A program made the translations under genes and the position numbers. The notes beneath the pieces are model-generated. The model saw only the letters and a program-made list of their open reading frames with translations. It was not told the DNA's origin and ran no database searches. This document shows, in pieces, positions 25,072 to 36,575 of a stretch of 64,000 bases of DNA. Origin of the DNA: Micromonospora chaiyaphumensis. Lineage in GTDB: Bacteria > Actinomycetota > Actinomycetes > Mycobacteriales > Micromonosporaceae. The stretch lies in the NCBI RefSeq assembly GCF_900091435.1, contig NZ_FMCS01000002.1, positions 1 through 64,000 on the forward strand, read 5' to 3'. The first letter of the stretch is position 1. Each line of letters starts with the position of its first letter.

Positions 25072-25947
25072 CTAGACCCGCAGGTAGAAGCGGAGCGTGA
25101 CCCAGGCGGTGACCGCGCTGACCAGGCCACCGACGGCCGCCATGAGCGGGAACGTCAGGAAGATCTCGGACCAGGAGATCGGGGTGATCAGGCCCTCCAG
25201 GGCCGCCATCGAGCTCCCCGCCGCGACCGTCTTCAACGTGATCAACGCGATGAGGCCGAGGATCGAGCCGATCAGACCGGCGACCACCGCCTCCAGCACG
25301 AACGGCGCCTGGATGAACCAGTTCGAGGCGCCGACCAGCTTCATGACGGCGACCTCGCGCCGCTTGCTGTACGCGGCCACCTGGATCGTGTTGGCGACCA
25401 GCAGCAGGGCGGCGATCGCCATCACGATCGCGATCGCGAGGGCACCGTTCTGGAAGCCCGTGAGCACGCCGAAGACCTTGTCGAGCAGCTTGCTCTGGTC
25501 GACGATCGTGTCGATGCCCTCGGAGGCCTTGTACTCGTCGTAGATGTTCTTGTACTGCTCCGGGTTGTTCAGCGTGAGCCGGAACGACTCGGGCAGCTGG
25601 TCCGGCTTGACCGCGTTGACCAGATCCGGCGCGTCCGCGTACATCTGCTGGAAGCGCTTGTACGCCTCCGTCTTGTCGACGTACGTGACCTCCTTGATCA
25701 GCGGGTCGGCCTCGAGCTTGGTCTGCAGGTCGGTCCGCTGCTGGTCGTTGACGTCGGTCTTCAGGAAGATCGAGACCTCGACGTTCTCGTAGTAGAGGTC
25801 CTTCATGTCACCGACCTTCTGGTACAGAAGGCCGCTGCCGCCCAGCATGAACAGCGACACCGCCATGGTGATGATCATGGCGATGGTCATGGTGACGTTT
25901 CGCCACAGTCCGACCAGTACCTCGGACAGGACGTACTTCATCCGCAT
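25072..25947 (-). CDS. ftsX: Cell division protein FtsX
   Basis: 291 aa. The typical FtsX topology is visible: an N-terminal cytoplasmic start MRMKYVLSEVLVGLWRNVTM, TM1 at about 20-40, an extracellular domain of about 120 residues, then three C-terminal TM helices (LAIAIVMAIAALLLVANTI, VLEAVVAGLIGSILGLIAL, FLTFPLMAAVGGLVSAVTA). It partners with FtsE in an ABC-type complex that activates peptidoglycan hydrolases (RipC in mycobacteria) at the septum. It lies 62 nt downstream of ftsE. Confidence 0.96.
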   Translation of the reverse strand: MRMKYVLSEVLVGLWRNVTMTIAMIITMAVSLFMLGGSGLLYQKVGDMKDLYYENVEVSIFLKTDVNDQQRTDLQTKLEADPLIKEVTYVDKTEAYKRFQQMYADAPDLVNAVKPDQLPESFRLTLNNPEQYKNIYDEYKASEGIDTIVDQSKLLDKVFGVLTGFQNGALAIAIVMAIAALLLVANTIQVAAYSKRREVAVMKLVGASNWFIQAPFVLEAVVAGLIGSILGLIALITLKTVAAGSSMAALEGLITPISWSEIFLTFPLMAAVGGLVSAVTAWVTLRFYLRV

Positions 25948-26009
25948 CGGGATATTCCTCCGGCTCTCCGGCGTGAGGTGTTCGTCGTCAGGGGCTGCGG
26001 GTCAGCGGC

Positions 26010-26690
26010 TCAGCCGTAGACGCCGCGGGCCTGGTCGCGCACGATGCGGCCGCTCTCGATCTCGATGACGCGGCGGCGCATCTGGTTCACGATGTTGGAG
26101 TCGTGCGTGACCATCACGACGGTCGTGCCGGTGCGGTTGATCCGGTCCAGCAGGCGCATGATCTCGATCGAGGTGTCCGGGTCGAGGTTTCCGGTGGGCT
26201 CGTCCGCCAGCAGGATCAACGGCCGGTTCACGAACGCCCGGGCCACCGCCACACGCTGCTGCTCACCACCGGAGAGCTCGTGGGGGTAGCGGTGCTCCTT
26301 CCCACCGAGCCCGACCAGCTCCAGCACCTCCGGCACGACCCGGCGGGCAACCGCCTTGGTCTTGCCGATCACCTCCAGCGCGAACGCCACGTTCTCGTAG
26401 GCGGTGCGGTTCGGCAGGAGGCGGAAGTCCTGGAAGACGCAGCCGATGGAACGCCGGAAGTGGGGTCGCTTCCAGGAGCGCATCGACGTGACGTCCTTGC
26501 CGTTGACGATGACCCGCCCCTTGTTGGGGGTGACCTCGTGCAGCAGCATCTTGATGATCGTGGACTTGCCGGAGCCGGATGGACCGATGAAGAAGACGAA
26601 CTCGCCCTTCTCGATCGAGACGGACACGTTGTCGAGCGAAGGCCGGGACGCCTTCGGGTACGTCTTCGTCACTTGCTCAAGCTGAATCAC
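26010..26690 (-). CDS. ftsE: Cell division ATP-binding protein FtsE
   Basis: 226 aa from GTG at 26690. It has all ABC ATPase motifs: Walker [11 protein letters not shown]-loop [10 protein letters not shown], signature [14 protein letters not shown], Walker [12 protein letters not shown] and H-loop VMVTHD. FtsE binds the cytoplasmic face of FtsX. The start is supported by a TAGACT -10 box 8 nt upstream, which suggests a leaderless mRNA. A longer frame to 26726 would run through that promoter. Confidence 0.96.
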   Translation of the reverse strand: MIQLEQVTKTYPKASRPSLDNVSVSIEKGEFVFFIGPSGSGKSTIIKMLLHEVTPNKGRVIVNGKDVTSMRSWKRPHFRRSIGCVFQDFRLLPNRTAYENVAFALEVIGKTKAVARRVVPEVLELVGLGGKEHRYPHELSGGEQQRVAVARAFVNRPLILLADEPTGNLDPDTSIEIMRLLDRINRTGTTVVMVTHDSNIVNQMRRRVIEIESGRIVRDQARGVYG

Positions 26691-26698
26691 GGGTCGAG

Positions 26699-26704
26699 AG
26701 TCTA
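26699..26704 (-). promoter_or_regulatory. Leaderless promoter -10 box of ftsEX
   Basis: TAGACT on the minus strand, 8 nt before the GTG start of ftsE. No ribosome-binding site intervenes. Confidence 0.5.
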
Positions 26705-26808
26705 CGCGGTGTAACCGGAGAGCCAAGCCCCCAGCCCCTCAGAAGCGGGTCGCGTCGTCGATTCAGCCGGTCAGGCAGAGATCGATGACGCGCTGCGTCC
26801 GAGATCGA

Positions 26809-27930
26809 TCACGCACCGTCAGCGGTGAGCTGCTGCTGCTTCCGCCAGCGGATACCCGCCTCGATGAAGCTGTCCAGCTCGCCGTCGAAGACCGCGGACG
26901 GATTGCCCGTCTCCTGCTCGGTCCGCAGATCCTTCACCATCTGATAAGGGTGCAGAACGTACGAGCGCATCTGGTCGCCCCAGGAGCCGGCGGCGTCGGT
27001 CTTCAGACCCTGGAGCTTGGCCTGCTCCTCCTGCCGCTTACGCTCCAGCAGCCGGGCCTGGAGCACCCGCAGGGCCGAGGCCTTGTTCTGCAGCTGGGAC
27101 TTCTCGTTCTGGCAGGTGACCACAATGCCGGTCGGGATGTGGGTGATCCGGACCGCCGAGTCGGTGGTGTTGACGCTCTGCCCGCCCGGGCCGGAGGACC
27201 GGTAGACGTCGATCCGCAACTCGTTCTCGGGGATCTCGATGTGGTCGGTCTGCTCCACCACCGGCAGCACCTCGACGCCCGCGAAGCTGGTCTGCCGGCG
27301 GCCCTGGTTGTCGAACGGGCTGATCCGGACCAGCCGGTGGGTGCCGGACTCGACGCTGAGCGTGCCGAAGGCGTAGGGCACCTTGACCGTGAAGGTGGCC
27401 GACTTGAGGCCCGCCTCCTCGGCGTACGAGGTCTCGTAGACCTCGGTCGGGTAGCCGTGCCGCTCGGCCCAGCGCAGGTACATCCGGAGCAGCATCTCGG
27501 CGAAGTCGGCCGCGTCCACGCCGCCGGCGCCGGCCCGGATGGCGACCAGCGCCTCCCGGGAGTCGTACTCGCCGGAGAGCAGGGTGCGGACCTCCATCTC
27601 CTGGATGGCCTTGGTCAGCCCGGTGATCTCCGACTCGACCTCGGCGAGGGTGCCGGGGTCGGACTCGGCCTGGGCCAGCTCCAGCAGCACCCCGGCGTCG
27701 TCGAGCCGGGAGCGGAGGGTGCCGAGCTTGGAGATCTCGCCGTTGACGTACGACAGCTGCGACGTCACCTGCTGCGCCTTGGCCTGGTCGTCCCACAGGT
27801 CCGGCGCGGAGGCCTCCTGCTCCAGGCGGGCCTTCTGCTCGCGCAGCTTGTCGAGGTCGAGCACGGCCTCGATGTTGCGCAGGGTGGCGTCGAGTTCCTT
27901 GAGCTGTTCGGCGTAATCGGCAGCGGTCAC
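26809..27930 (-). CDS. prfB: Peptide chain release factor 2
   Basis: 373 aa from GTG at 27930, which begins [20 protein letters not shown]. It has the class-I release factor features: the RF2-type SPF stop-codon recognition motif ([15 protein letters not shown]), and GGQ in [10 protein letters not shown] (about residue 248), which triggers peptidyl-tRNA hydrolysis. It reads UGA and UAA stops. The frame is continuous, without the programmed +1 frameshift (internal UGA near codon 25) known in E. coli prfB, so this autoregulation is absent. Confidence 0.96.
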   Translation of the reverse strand: MTAADYAEQLKELDATLRNIEAVLDLDKLREQKARLEQEASAPDLWDDQAKAQQVTSQLSYVNGEISKLGTLRSRLDDAGVLLELAQAESDPGTLAEVESEITGLTKAIQEMEVRTLLSGEYDSREALVAIRAGAGGVDAADFAEMLLRMYLRWAERHGYPTEVYETSYAEEAGLKSATFTVKVPYAFGTLSVESGTHRLVRISPFDNQGRRQTSFAGVEVLPVVEQTDHIEIPENELRIDVYRSSGPGGQSVNTTDSAVRITHIPTGIVVTCQNEKSQLQNKASALRVLQARLLERKRQEEQAKLQGLKTDAAGSWGDQMRSYVLHPYQMVKDLRTEQETGNPSAVFDGELDSFIEAGIRWRKQQQLTADGA

Positions 27931-27975
27931 GACAGACAAGACTACTGCCTGGGTCGCCGTAGCTGCGGCAGGTGG

Positions 27976-28491
27976 TCAGCCGACCGGGGCGCTCTTCAGC
28001 CAGGACAGCGCGGCCCGGTGGTAGGCGACGGCGAACTCCAGCGCGCTGGCGTCGTAGTTGTCGCCCTCCTTCTTGGCGTTCTTGACCTGCTCACGCACCG
28101 CGGCCAGGGCCTCGGTGTGGTACTCGTTCGCCGAGGCGTACAGGTTCTTGAGCTGGCTCGCCGAGTGCAGGCCGCCGAAGGCGATCCGTAGCGCTATCGG
28201 GTTACGGATCGTGTCCCGGCCGGGGTTCTCCGCCAGCCAGCGGGAGAATGTCCGTTTTCCGGACGCGGTGATCGCATAGGGCTGACTCAACCGTGGCCCG
28301 GGCTTGCCGAGCCGCACCAGACCCTTCTCGGCCAGGACCGGAAGCTCGCGGTAGACCTGGCTGCGGGTCATCGACCAGTACGGCGCCAACCGGCGCTCGG
28401 CGGCGGCCATCAGTTGGCCGCCTGTCATCGGGCCGTCGTGCAGCAGGCCCAGCAGGGCCGCCGCCGTCGGGTTGACTCCGGAATCCGCCAT
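27976..28491 (-). CDS. PadR family transcriptional regulator
   Basis: 171 aa from ATG at 28491. The winged-helix PadR domain comes first (ALLGLLHDGPMTGGQLMAAA, YWSMTRSQVYRELPVLAEKGLVRLG, YAITASGKRTFSRWL). A C-terminal helical dimerisation region follows (LKNLYASANEYHTEALAAVREQVKN). PadR proteins are usually ligand-responsive repressors. The target is not obvious, and the gene stands between prfB and the P5C dehydrogenase gene, both on the same strand. Confidence 0.93.
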   Translation of the reverse strand: MADSGVNPTAAALLGLLHDGPMTGGQLMAAAERRLAPYWSMTRSQVYRELPVLAEKGLVRLGKPGPRLSQPYAITASGKRTFSRWLAENPGRDTIRNPIALRIAFGGLHSASQLKNLYASANEYHTEALAAVREQVKNAKKEGDNYDASALEFAVAYHRAALSWLKSAPVG

Positions 28492-28623
28492 GCCCTCTAA
28501 GCTGCCACTTTGTCGGACCTGGCGTCCAGGATTTGCCGTTTTAGCCACCCGTTGGCTGGTCCGATGTGCACTGTCGGCGGACGACAGTCCGCCGGGGACG
28601 TCGCGGCCCTCCCCCGGCCGGCC

Positions 28624-28658
28624 GGTCGCCGGTGACACTGGGTGCGTCACCGGCGACC
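28624..28658 (-). terminator. Terminator of the P5C dehydrogenase gene
   Basis: A perfect 13-bp stem GGTCGCCGGTGAC / GTCACCGGCGACC with a 9-nt loop, 9 nt past the stop codon. Confidence 0.75.
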
Positions 28659-28667
28659 CTGCGCAGG

Positions 28668-30296
28668 TCAGCCCATGTGCGGGTAGCCGTGCTCCGTCGG
28701 CGGGACGAAGGTCTCCTTGATCGTCCGCGGGGACATCCAGCGGACCAGGTTGTGCCAGGAGCCGGCCTTGTCGTTCGTGCCGCTGGCCCGGGCGCCGCCG
28801 AACGGCTGCTGCCCGACCACCGCGCCGGTCGGCTTGTCGTTGATGTAGAAGTTGCCGGCCGCGTACCGCATCTTCTCCGCCACCTGGTCGACCACCCGGC
28901 GGTCGGTCGCGAAGATCGACCCGGTCAGCGCGTACGGCGCGATCGACTCGGCCTGGTGGACCACGTCGTCGAAGCGGGCGTCGTCGAAGACGTGCACCCC
29001 GAGGATCGGGCCGAAGTATTCCGTGGTGAAGGTCTCGTGCGCGGCGTCCGAGCACTCGAAGAGAGTGGGCCGGACGAAGTAGCCGACCGAGTCGTCGGCG
29101 GTGCCGCCCGCCAGGACCGTGCAGCTGGCGTCGCCCTTGATCAGCTCCAGCGCGGCGGTGTGCCGCCCGAACGCCTTGTCGTCGATCACGGCCCCACCGA
29201 AGTTGCTGAAGTCGGTGACGTCGCCGTAGGTGAGCGAGTCGGCGGTGGCGGCCAGCCGGTCGCGCAGCCCGCCCTCCCAGATGGACCGGGGGATGTACGC
29301 CCGCGAGGCGGCCGAGCACTTCTGGCCCTGGTACTCGTAGGCGCCCCGGATCAGCGCGGTGTGCAGGGCGTCCACGTCGGCGCTGCTGTGCGCCACCACG
29401 AAGTCCTTGCCGCCGGTCTCGCCGACCAGGCGGGGGTAGCCCCGGTAGCGGGCGATGTTGTCGCCGACCGTCTTCCACAGGTGCTGGAAGACCTTGGTGG
29501 ACCCGGTGAAGTGGATGCCGGCCAGGTCGGGGTCGGCCAGCACGACGTCGGAGACCTCCTCGCCGCGCCCCGTGACCATGTTGATCACGCCGGGCGGCAG
29601 GCCGGCCGCCTCGAACAGCCGCATGGTGAAGTGGGCGGCGAACTGCTGGGTCGGGCCCGGCTTCCAGACCACGGTGTTGCCGAGCAGCGCCGGGGCCGAG
29701 GGCAGGTTGCCGGCGATGGCGGTGAAGTTGAACGGGGTGACCGCGTAGACGAAGCCCTCCAGGGGCCGGTGGTCGAAGCGGTTCCACACGCCCGGGGAGG
29801 ACATCGGCTGCTCGGCCAGCAGCTTGCGGGCGAAGTAGACGTTGAAGCGGAGGAAGTCGATCAGCTCGCAGGCCGAGTCGATCTCGGCCTGGACCACGGT
29901 CTTGGACTGGCCCAGCATGGTGGCCGCGTTGAGCGTGTCACGCCAGGGACCGGAGAGCAGGTCGGCGGCGCGGAGGAAGATCGCGGCGCGCTCCTCGAAC
30001 GGCAGCGCCCGCCACATCGGCGCGGCGTCCTTGGCGGCCTTGACCGCGGCGCGCGCGTCGTCGTGGTTGGCGTGGCCGGTCACGCCGAGCACGTGGGCGT
30101 GCTTGTGCGGCTGGACCACGTCGATCGGGGCGCCGCCGGCCATCCGCTGCTCGCCGGCGATGGTCATCGGCAGGTCGATCCGCTCGGCGGCCAGGTCGGC
30201 CAGCCGCCGCTGGAGCCGCTCCCGCTCGGCGCTGCCGGGCTCGTAGGTGTGGACCGGCTCGTTGCGCGGCTCGGGTACGGAGAACACGGCGTCCAT
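28668..30296 (-). CDS. pruA: L-glutamate gamma-semialdehyde (P5C) dehydrogenase
   Basis: 542 aa from ATG at 30296, with AGGAG upstream. It is an aldehyde dehydrogenase of the RocA/PutA-C type. Catalytic Cys is in YQGQKCSAASRAYI, the general-base Glu in LVGETGGKDFV, the NAD site in TPFNFTAIAGNLPSAPALLGNTVVWKPG, and the C-terminal PFGGARASGTNDKAG. It oxidises glutamate semialdehyde to glutamate, the second step of proline catabolism. No proline dehydrogenase gene is in the window. Confidence 0.95.
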   Translation of the reverse strand: MDAVFSVPEPRNEPVHTYEPGSAERERLQRRLADLAAERIDLPMTIAGEQRMAGGAPIDVVQPHKHAHVLGVTGHANHDDARAAVKAAKDAAPMWRALPFEERAAIFLRAADLLSGPWRDTLNAATMLGQSKTVVQAEIDSACELIDFLRFNVYFARKLLAEQPMSSPGVWNRFDHRPLEGFVYAVTPFNFTAIAGNLPSAPALLGNTVVWKPGPTQQFAAHFTMRLFEAAGLPPGVINMVTGRGEEVSDVVLADPDLAGIHFTGSTKVFQHLWKTVGDNIARYRGYPRLVGETGGKDFVVAHSSADVDALHTALIRGAYEYQGQKCSAASRAYIPRSIWEGGLRDRLAATADSLTYGDVTDFSNFGGAVIDDKAFGRHTAALELIKGDASCTVLAGGTADDSVGYFVRPTLFECSDAAHETFTTEYFGPILGVHVFDDARFDDVVHQAESIAPYALTGSIFATDRRVVDQVAEKMRYAAGNFYINDKPTGAVVGQQPFGGARASGTNDKAGSWHNLVRWMSPRTIKETFVPPTEHGYPHMG

Positions 30297-30702
30297 CACA
30301 GGCTCCTGTGCGATCTCGACGGCGGTGGCGAAATCGGCCCCGCGGGCCCCCGGCCGGGTGGCCGGGCTGCCGGGCGCCGCGCGGTGTACCGGTCGCGGCG
30401 GCGGGACCTCGGCCAATTCTTCCATGCGAGGGGGCCGGCCCCGCCTCCACCGCCCCGGTTCGGGCGGCCTCCACCGGCACACCCGGACGCACCGCCGCAC
30501 ACCGGACCGTAGGCGACAAGCCGCCCGCTCCGACGATTCTTCGACAGAAGGCCGCGCCAACCTGCGATCCGTGCCCGAGTGCCCAGCTCCGCGAGCCCCG
30601 CCAGCCGGGTCCGGAGGGGGCCCAGCAGGGCCGCGTACGCTGGATGGCCGGTGACCTGCCCGGCCGTTCGCGGCCGATCCGGCGTCCGTCGAGAGGGAGA
30701 CG
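30297..30702. other. 406-bp intergenic region between divergent genes
   Basis: This holds the divergent promoters of pruA and the downstream membrane protein gene. A TACGCT box (30636-30641) could be the -10 of the plus-strand gene. No conserved protein, RNA or repeat is recognised here, and the open frames that cross it are shadows of the coding regions. Confidence 0.5.
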
Positions 30703-31713
30703 ATGAGCAAGCAGCCCGGCAGCTCCACGGCCGCGGAGCCGGACCAGCCCGCCACCGAGCCGGCGGCCGGATCCCCCTCGGACGAGACCGTCGAGGCCAC
30801 GCCCGCCGGCGGCCGCCCCGCCGCCGCGCCCGGCGCGCTCGTGTTGGCCGTGCTGTCGCTCGGCTGGCTGGCCGCCATGCTCTGGTCCACCCGGGAGGCG
30901 ATCACCTCGGCCGCCGCCGGGGTCACCGCGCTCAGCCTCTCCGCGTACGCCCTGCCCGGCGTGATCACCGCCGCGCTGGTCGCCGGCGCCGCGGTCGCCC
31001 TGGCGGCGACCAACCGGCTGGACCGGGCCACCCTGCGCTTCCTCGTCGCCGTGGGCGCCGGCCTGCTGGTCGGGCTCGCCGCCGCCCTGGCGGTCAACCT
31101 GACCTACGCCGACAACGCGACCACCAACACCATCGCCGGCACCACGGCCGCCGCCGCGATCATCGGCGGGGCGGCTGCCGGTGGGCGCACCGGCCGGGTG
31201 GTCGGCGCGGTGGCCGCCGCCACGCTGGCCGCGCAGGTCTTCGTGGTGCTGTTCAGCCGCGCCCGGGACCCGCTCTCCGACCTGTTCGGGGCCGGCGACA
31301 CCCAGCAGTCGATGCTCGACGCCGCGAAGTGGGTGTCCCGGACCGAGTCCCTGCTCGCCGGGCTGATCGCCGGCCTCGTGGCGTACCTCTACCTGGCCTG
31401 GGCCCGCCGCCGCGCCGAGCGGCGCGAGGGGGCCGCCGCCGAGCTGCGCTGGCCGGCCTACCTGGTGGCCGGGGCCGGTGCGGGCCTGCTCCTGCTGCTC
31501 ACCGAGGTGGTCATCCGGATCGGCGGGCGCGGGCTGCTGGACCTGGCCGCCGCGCTCAGCGAGGCGGACGAGGTGGCACAGACGGCGCTCGGCACCTCAC
31601 GGGTGGACAACGGCATCTGGGTGCTCTTCGTGGGGGCGCTCACCGCGCTCGTCCTGTTCGGCCGCACCCTCGGGCCGCGGGCCGTGGAGGACGAGGACGA
31701 GTCCGACTCCTGA
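30703..31713 (+). CDS. Polytopic membrane protein of unknown function
   Basis: 336 aa from ATG at 30703, preceded by GAGAGGGAG. An acidic, Pro/Ala-rich N-terminal tail (1-44) is followed by about eight hydrophobic helices, a long one at residues 100-120 and another near 255-275, and an acidic C terminus EDEDESDS. No family was recognised. It is convergent, with a 13-nt gap, to the gene at 31727. The alanine/glycine-rich helices suggest a small actinobacteria-specific integral membrane protein. Confidence 0.78.
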   Translation: MSKQPGSSTAAEPDQPATEPAAGSPSDETVEATPAGGRPAAAPGALVLAVLSLGWLAAMLWSTREAITSAAAGVTALSLSAYALPGVITAALVAGAAVALAATNRLDRATLRFLVAVGAGLLVGLAAALAVNLTYADNATTNTIAGTTAAAAIIGGAAAGGRTGRVVGAVAAATLAAQVFVVLFSRARDPLSDLFGAGDTQQSMLDAAKWVSRTESLLAGLIAGLVAYLYLAWARRRAERREGAAAELRWPAYLVAGAGAGLLLLLTEVVIRIGGRGLLDLAAALSEADEVAQTALGTSRVDNGIWVLFVGALTALVLFGRTLGPRAVEDEDESDS

Positions 31714-31726
31714 GGCCATTCGGCGG

Positions 31727-32236
31727 TCAGGACACCTCGCGCAGCAGCAGGTCCAGCTCGGTCACGTCGTACCACTCCAGCTCGTGGTCCTCGGCCCCGT
31801 CGACGGTGAACTGGGCGTCCGGGTCACCGGCCTGCGCCTCGGCCACCACCTCGGCGGCCGCGGCCACGTCGTCGACCGCGTCCCCGCCGTCCACGTGGAT
31901 GGCGGCCACGGACTTCACGGGCACCGGCCCGGCGAGCCGGACCACGCTCGACCCCAGCTCTCCGCCGACCCGGCCGACCGCACGGGCCGGCAGGTCCACC
32001 GAGACGACGACCCGCCGCCGGGGCGCACCCGGATCGGCCCGCAGCAGGAGCAGCGCCTCCTGGGCGGCCCGGGTGAAGGCGACGTACTCCAGCTCCTCCT
32101 CGTCGCCCTCGGCGTACCACTCCCGCAGCTCCGGGGTGACGGCGTGCGCCTCCTCGCCGGTCAGGCCCTCCTCGCGCAGCCGGGCCAGCATCGGGACGGT
32201 CGCCGGCACGTACACCCGGACCAGCTCGTCGGTCAC
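31727..32236 (-). CDS. Conserved actinobacterial protein (DUF6912-like)
   Basis: 169 aa from GTG at 32236, which begins [20 protein letters not shown]. It is soluble and acidic, with the conserved-looking blocks [47 protein letters not shown] and a C-terminal [15 protein letters not shown]. This resembles the family of actinobacterial hypotheticals annotated DUF6912, recognised from memory. Function unknown. Its promoter region is shared with the divergent HTH protein. Confidence 0.8.
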   Translation of the reverse strand: MTDELVRVYVPATVPMLARLREEGLTGEEAHAVTPELREWYAEGDEEELEYVAFTRAAQEALLLLRADPGAPRRRVVVSVDLPARAVGRVGGELGSSVVRLAGPVPVKSVAAIHVDGGDAVDDVAAAAEVVAEAQAGDPDAQFTVDGAEDHELEWYDVTELDLLLREVS

Positions 32237-32405
32237 CGCTCGCTCCCTGCCCTCAGGCCGCCGGCCGGCGGGCGCCGGCTCCGGGCGCCGATCATGCCGT
32301 ACGCCGTGACCGTCATACACCCGGCACCCGCCGCGGAGAAGTTCCACGCCGGTGTGTCCCCGCCGGAATCGCCGTGCCGGGCCTGGGGCGACCGACCTTC
32401 TGATG

Positions 32406-32421
32406 GCAAACTGAAGCAAAC
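32406..32421 (+). promoter_or_regulatory. GCAAAC direct repeat upstream of the HTH gene
   Basis: GCAAAC occurs at 32406-32411 and 32416-32421, exactly 10 bp apart, 23 nt before the start codon. The same paired hexamer with the same spacing lies before the next gene (32727-32742). It is a candidate binding site for a MerR-like/BldC-type protein. Confidence 0.45.
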
Positions 32422-32443
32422 GTAGCCAACCCCGGGAGTCGCC

Positions 32444-32671
32444 GTGGAGCCGAGGTTCCTGCTGCTGTCCGACGTGGCCGCCGAGCTGAACGTGTCGGAC
32501 TCGCAGGTCTACCACATGGTGCGCAGCGGGGAGCTGCCCGCCATCAAGATCGGCGGCCGGGGTCAGTGGCGCGTGGAGCGCGCCCGGCTGGAGGAGTACA
32601 TCGAGCGCAAGTACGCGGAGACCGCCGAGTGGGTACGCGGCAACCCGCTCACCGAGCGCGACGTCGAGTGA
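32444..32671 (+). CDS. Small excisionase/BldC-like helix-turn-helix protein
   Basis: 75 aa from GTG at 32444, with GGGAG upstream. It is essentially one MerR-like winged HTH of the excisionase (AlpA/BldC) superfamily: [53 protein letters not shown] short tail ends RDVE. Relatives in actinobacteria are chromosomal regulators rather than phage excisionases. Tandem GCAAAC hexamers before this gene and the following one may be its targets. Confidence 0.9.
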   Translation: MEPRFLLLSDVAAELNVSDSQVYHMVRSGELPAIKIGGRGQWRVERARLEEYIERKYAETAEWVRGNPLTERDVE

Positions 32672-32681
32672 GCACACGGCA

Positions 32682-32711
32682 TTGACGATCGGCGTTGCCC
32701 TGCCCGAGAAT
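32682..32711 (+). promoter_or_regulatory. Candidate sigma-70-type promoter of the Rv3235-like gene
   Basis: TTGACG (32682-32687) and GAGAAT (32706-32711) are 18 nt apart. A transcript from here would include the GCAAAC repeats in its initial region, so a protein bound there would block elongation. Confidence 0.35.
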
Positions 32712-32726
32712 GAGGAACAGTCGGAG

Positions 32727-32748
32727 GCAAACGAAGGCAAACGCAACG
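32727..32748 (+). promoter_or_regulatory. GCAAAC direct repeat upstream of the Rv3235-like gene
   Basis: GCAAAC at 32727-32732 and 32737-32742 (10-bp period), then a related GCAACG at 32743-32748. It matches the pair before the HTH gene in sequence and spacing. Confidence 0.45.
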
Positions 32749-32762
32749 AACAGGGGTTGAGG

Positions 32763-33434
32763 ATGGTCGACACCCGCCGCCCGCTGGCACCGCGTCCCCC
32801 CGTCCGGCTCCGGCCCGCCCCGCCGCTCGACCCACCGTGCACCGACCAGGATCCGGTCTGGGGCGACGCCCGGGCCGACGCCTGGGGCAATGCCGACCAA
32901 CTCGCGCTCGATCTCTTCGACCCCCGCCGCCGGGACTCCGACCGGCCCGCCGGCCGGGCCCCCGACCGGTCCACCGGGCTGCCCGCCGGCCGGGTCCGGG
33001 ACAGCCCGGCCGGCAGGGGCGCCGACGTCCGGCCGCTGCCGGCCGGGCCGGGGCACTCGGCCGGCCCGCCGCCTGCGGCGCTGGTCACCGCGACCCCCGA
33101 GGCGGCCCGGGCGGCGCACCGCTTCGTCCGCACCTTCCTGGAGATCGTCAACGGCTACCGCCCACCGGGGCAGCTCCGGCCGCTCTGCCTCCCCGAGGCC
33201 GCCGCCCGGGTGAGCGCCGAGCTGACCCGCGCCGCCCGCCGGGTCGGCCCGGCCCGCCGCCGCACCGCCCGGCCGGTCCTCCAGCTCCGCCGGTTGCGGG
33301 TCAGCGAGCCCCGCGCGGGCGCGGTCGAGGCCGCCGCCGTGCTGGCCGGCGCCGGCGGCGCGAGCTGGGCCATCGCACTGCGCCTGGAACACCGCCGCGG
33401 CACCTGGCTCTGCACCGTCCTCGACGTCCTCTGA
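32763..33434 (+). CDS. Rv3235 family protein
   Basis: 223 aa from ATG at 32763. The first 110 residues are Pro/Arg-rich and disordered. The conserved C-terminal domain contains [40 protein letters not shown] and ends [22 protein letters not shown]. It matches the actinobacterial Rv3235 family, which in M. tuberculosis also lies near secA1. The function is unknown. It is convergent with secA across a shared terminator. Confidence 0.85.
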   Translation: MVDTRRPLAPRPPVRLRPAPPLDPPCTDQDPVWGDARADAWGNADQLALDLFDPRRRDSDRPAGRAPDRSTGLPAGRVRDSPAGRGADVRPLPAGPGHSAGPPPAALVTATPEAARAAHRFVRTFLEIVNGYRPPGQLRPLCLPEAAARVSAELTRAARRVGPARRRTARPVLQLRRLRVSEPRAGAVEAAAVLAGAGGASWAIALRLEHRRGTWLCTVLDVL

Positions 33435-33452
33435 CAAAGGGCCGGGACGCGG

Positions 33453-33481
33453 ACGGGCCCCGGCCGGTGGCCGGGGCCCGT
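33453..33481. terminator. Bidirectional terminator between Rv3235-like and secA genes
   Basis: A perfect 13-bp stem ACGGGCCCCGGCC / GGCCGGGGCCCGT with loop GGT, placed between two convergent stop codons. Confidence 0.8.
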
Positions 33482-33502
33482 CGTGCTGGGGCGCGGTGTG
33501 CG

Positions 33503-36415
<2,913 letters not shown>

Positions 36416-36575
36416 GGATCAACGCTCCCCTAGACAGTCTCGAACCATCGTAGGCGCTCCGACGCGGCGATGGTCACTGGTGGCGGCGGTCCGGGGCCGC
36501 GAACCCGACATAACGCCGAGCGGGGGCGCTGAGCGGCGGTAATCGGGTTACGCCGTACGCGAACGATCCGGCACG

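Noticed and set aside
32444..32671. Phage excisionase marking a prophage
   Set aside because: No integrase or phage genes are nearby, and the gene lies among conserved actinobacterial core genes.
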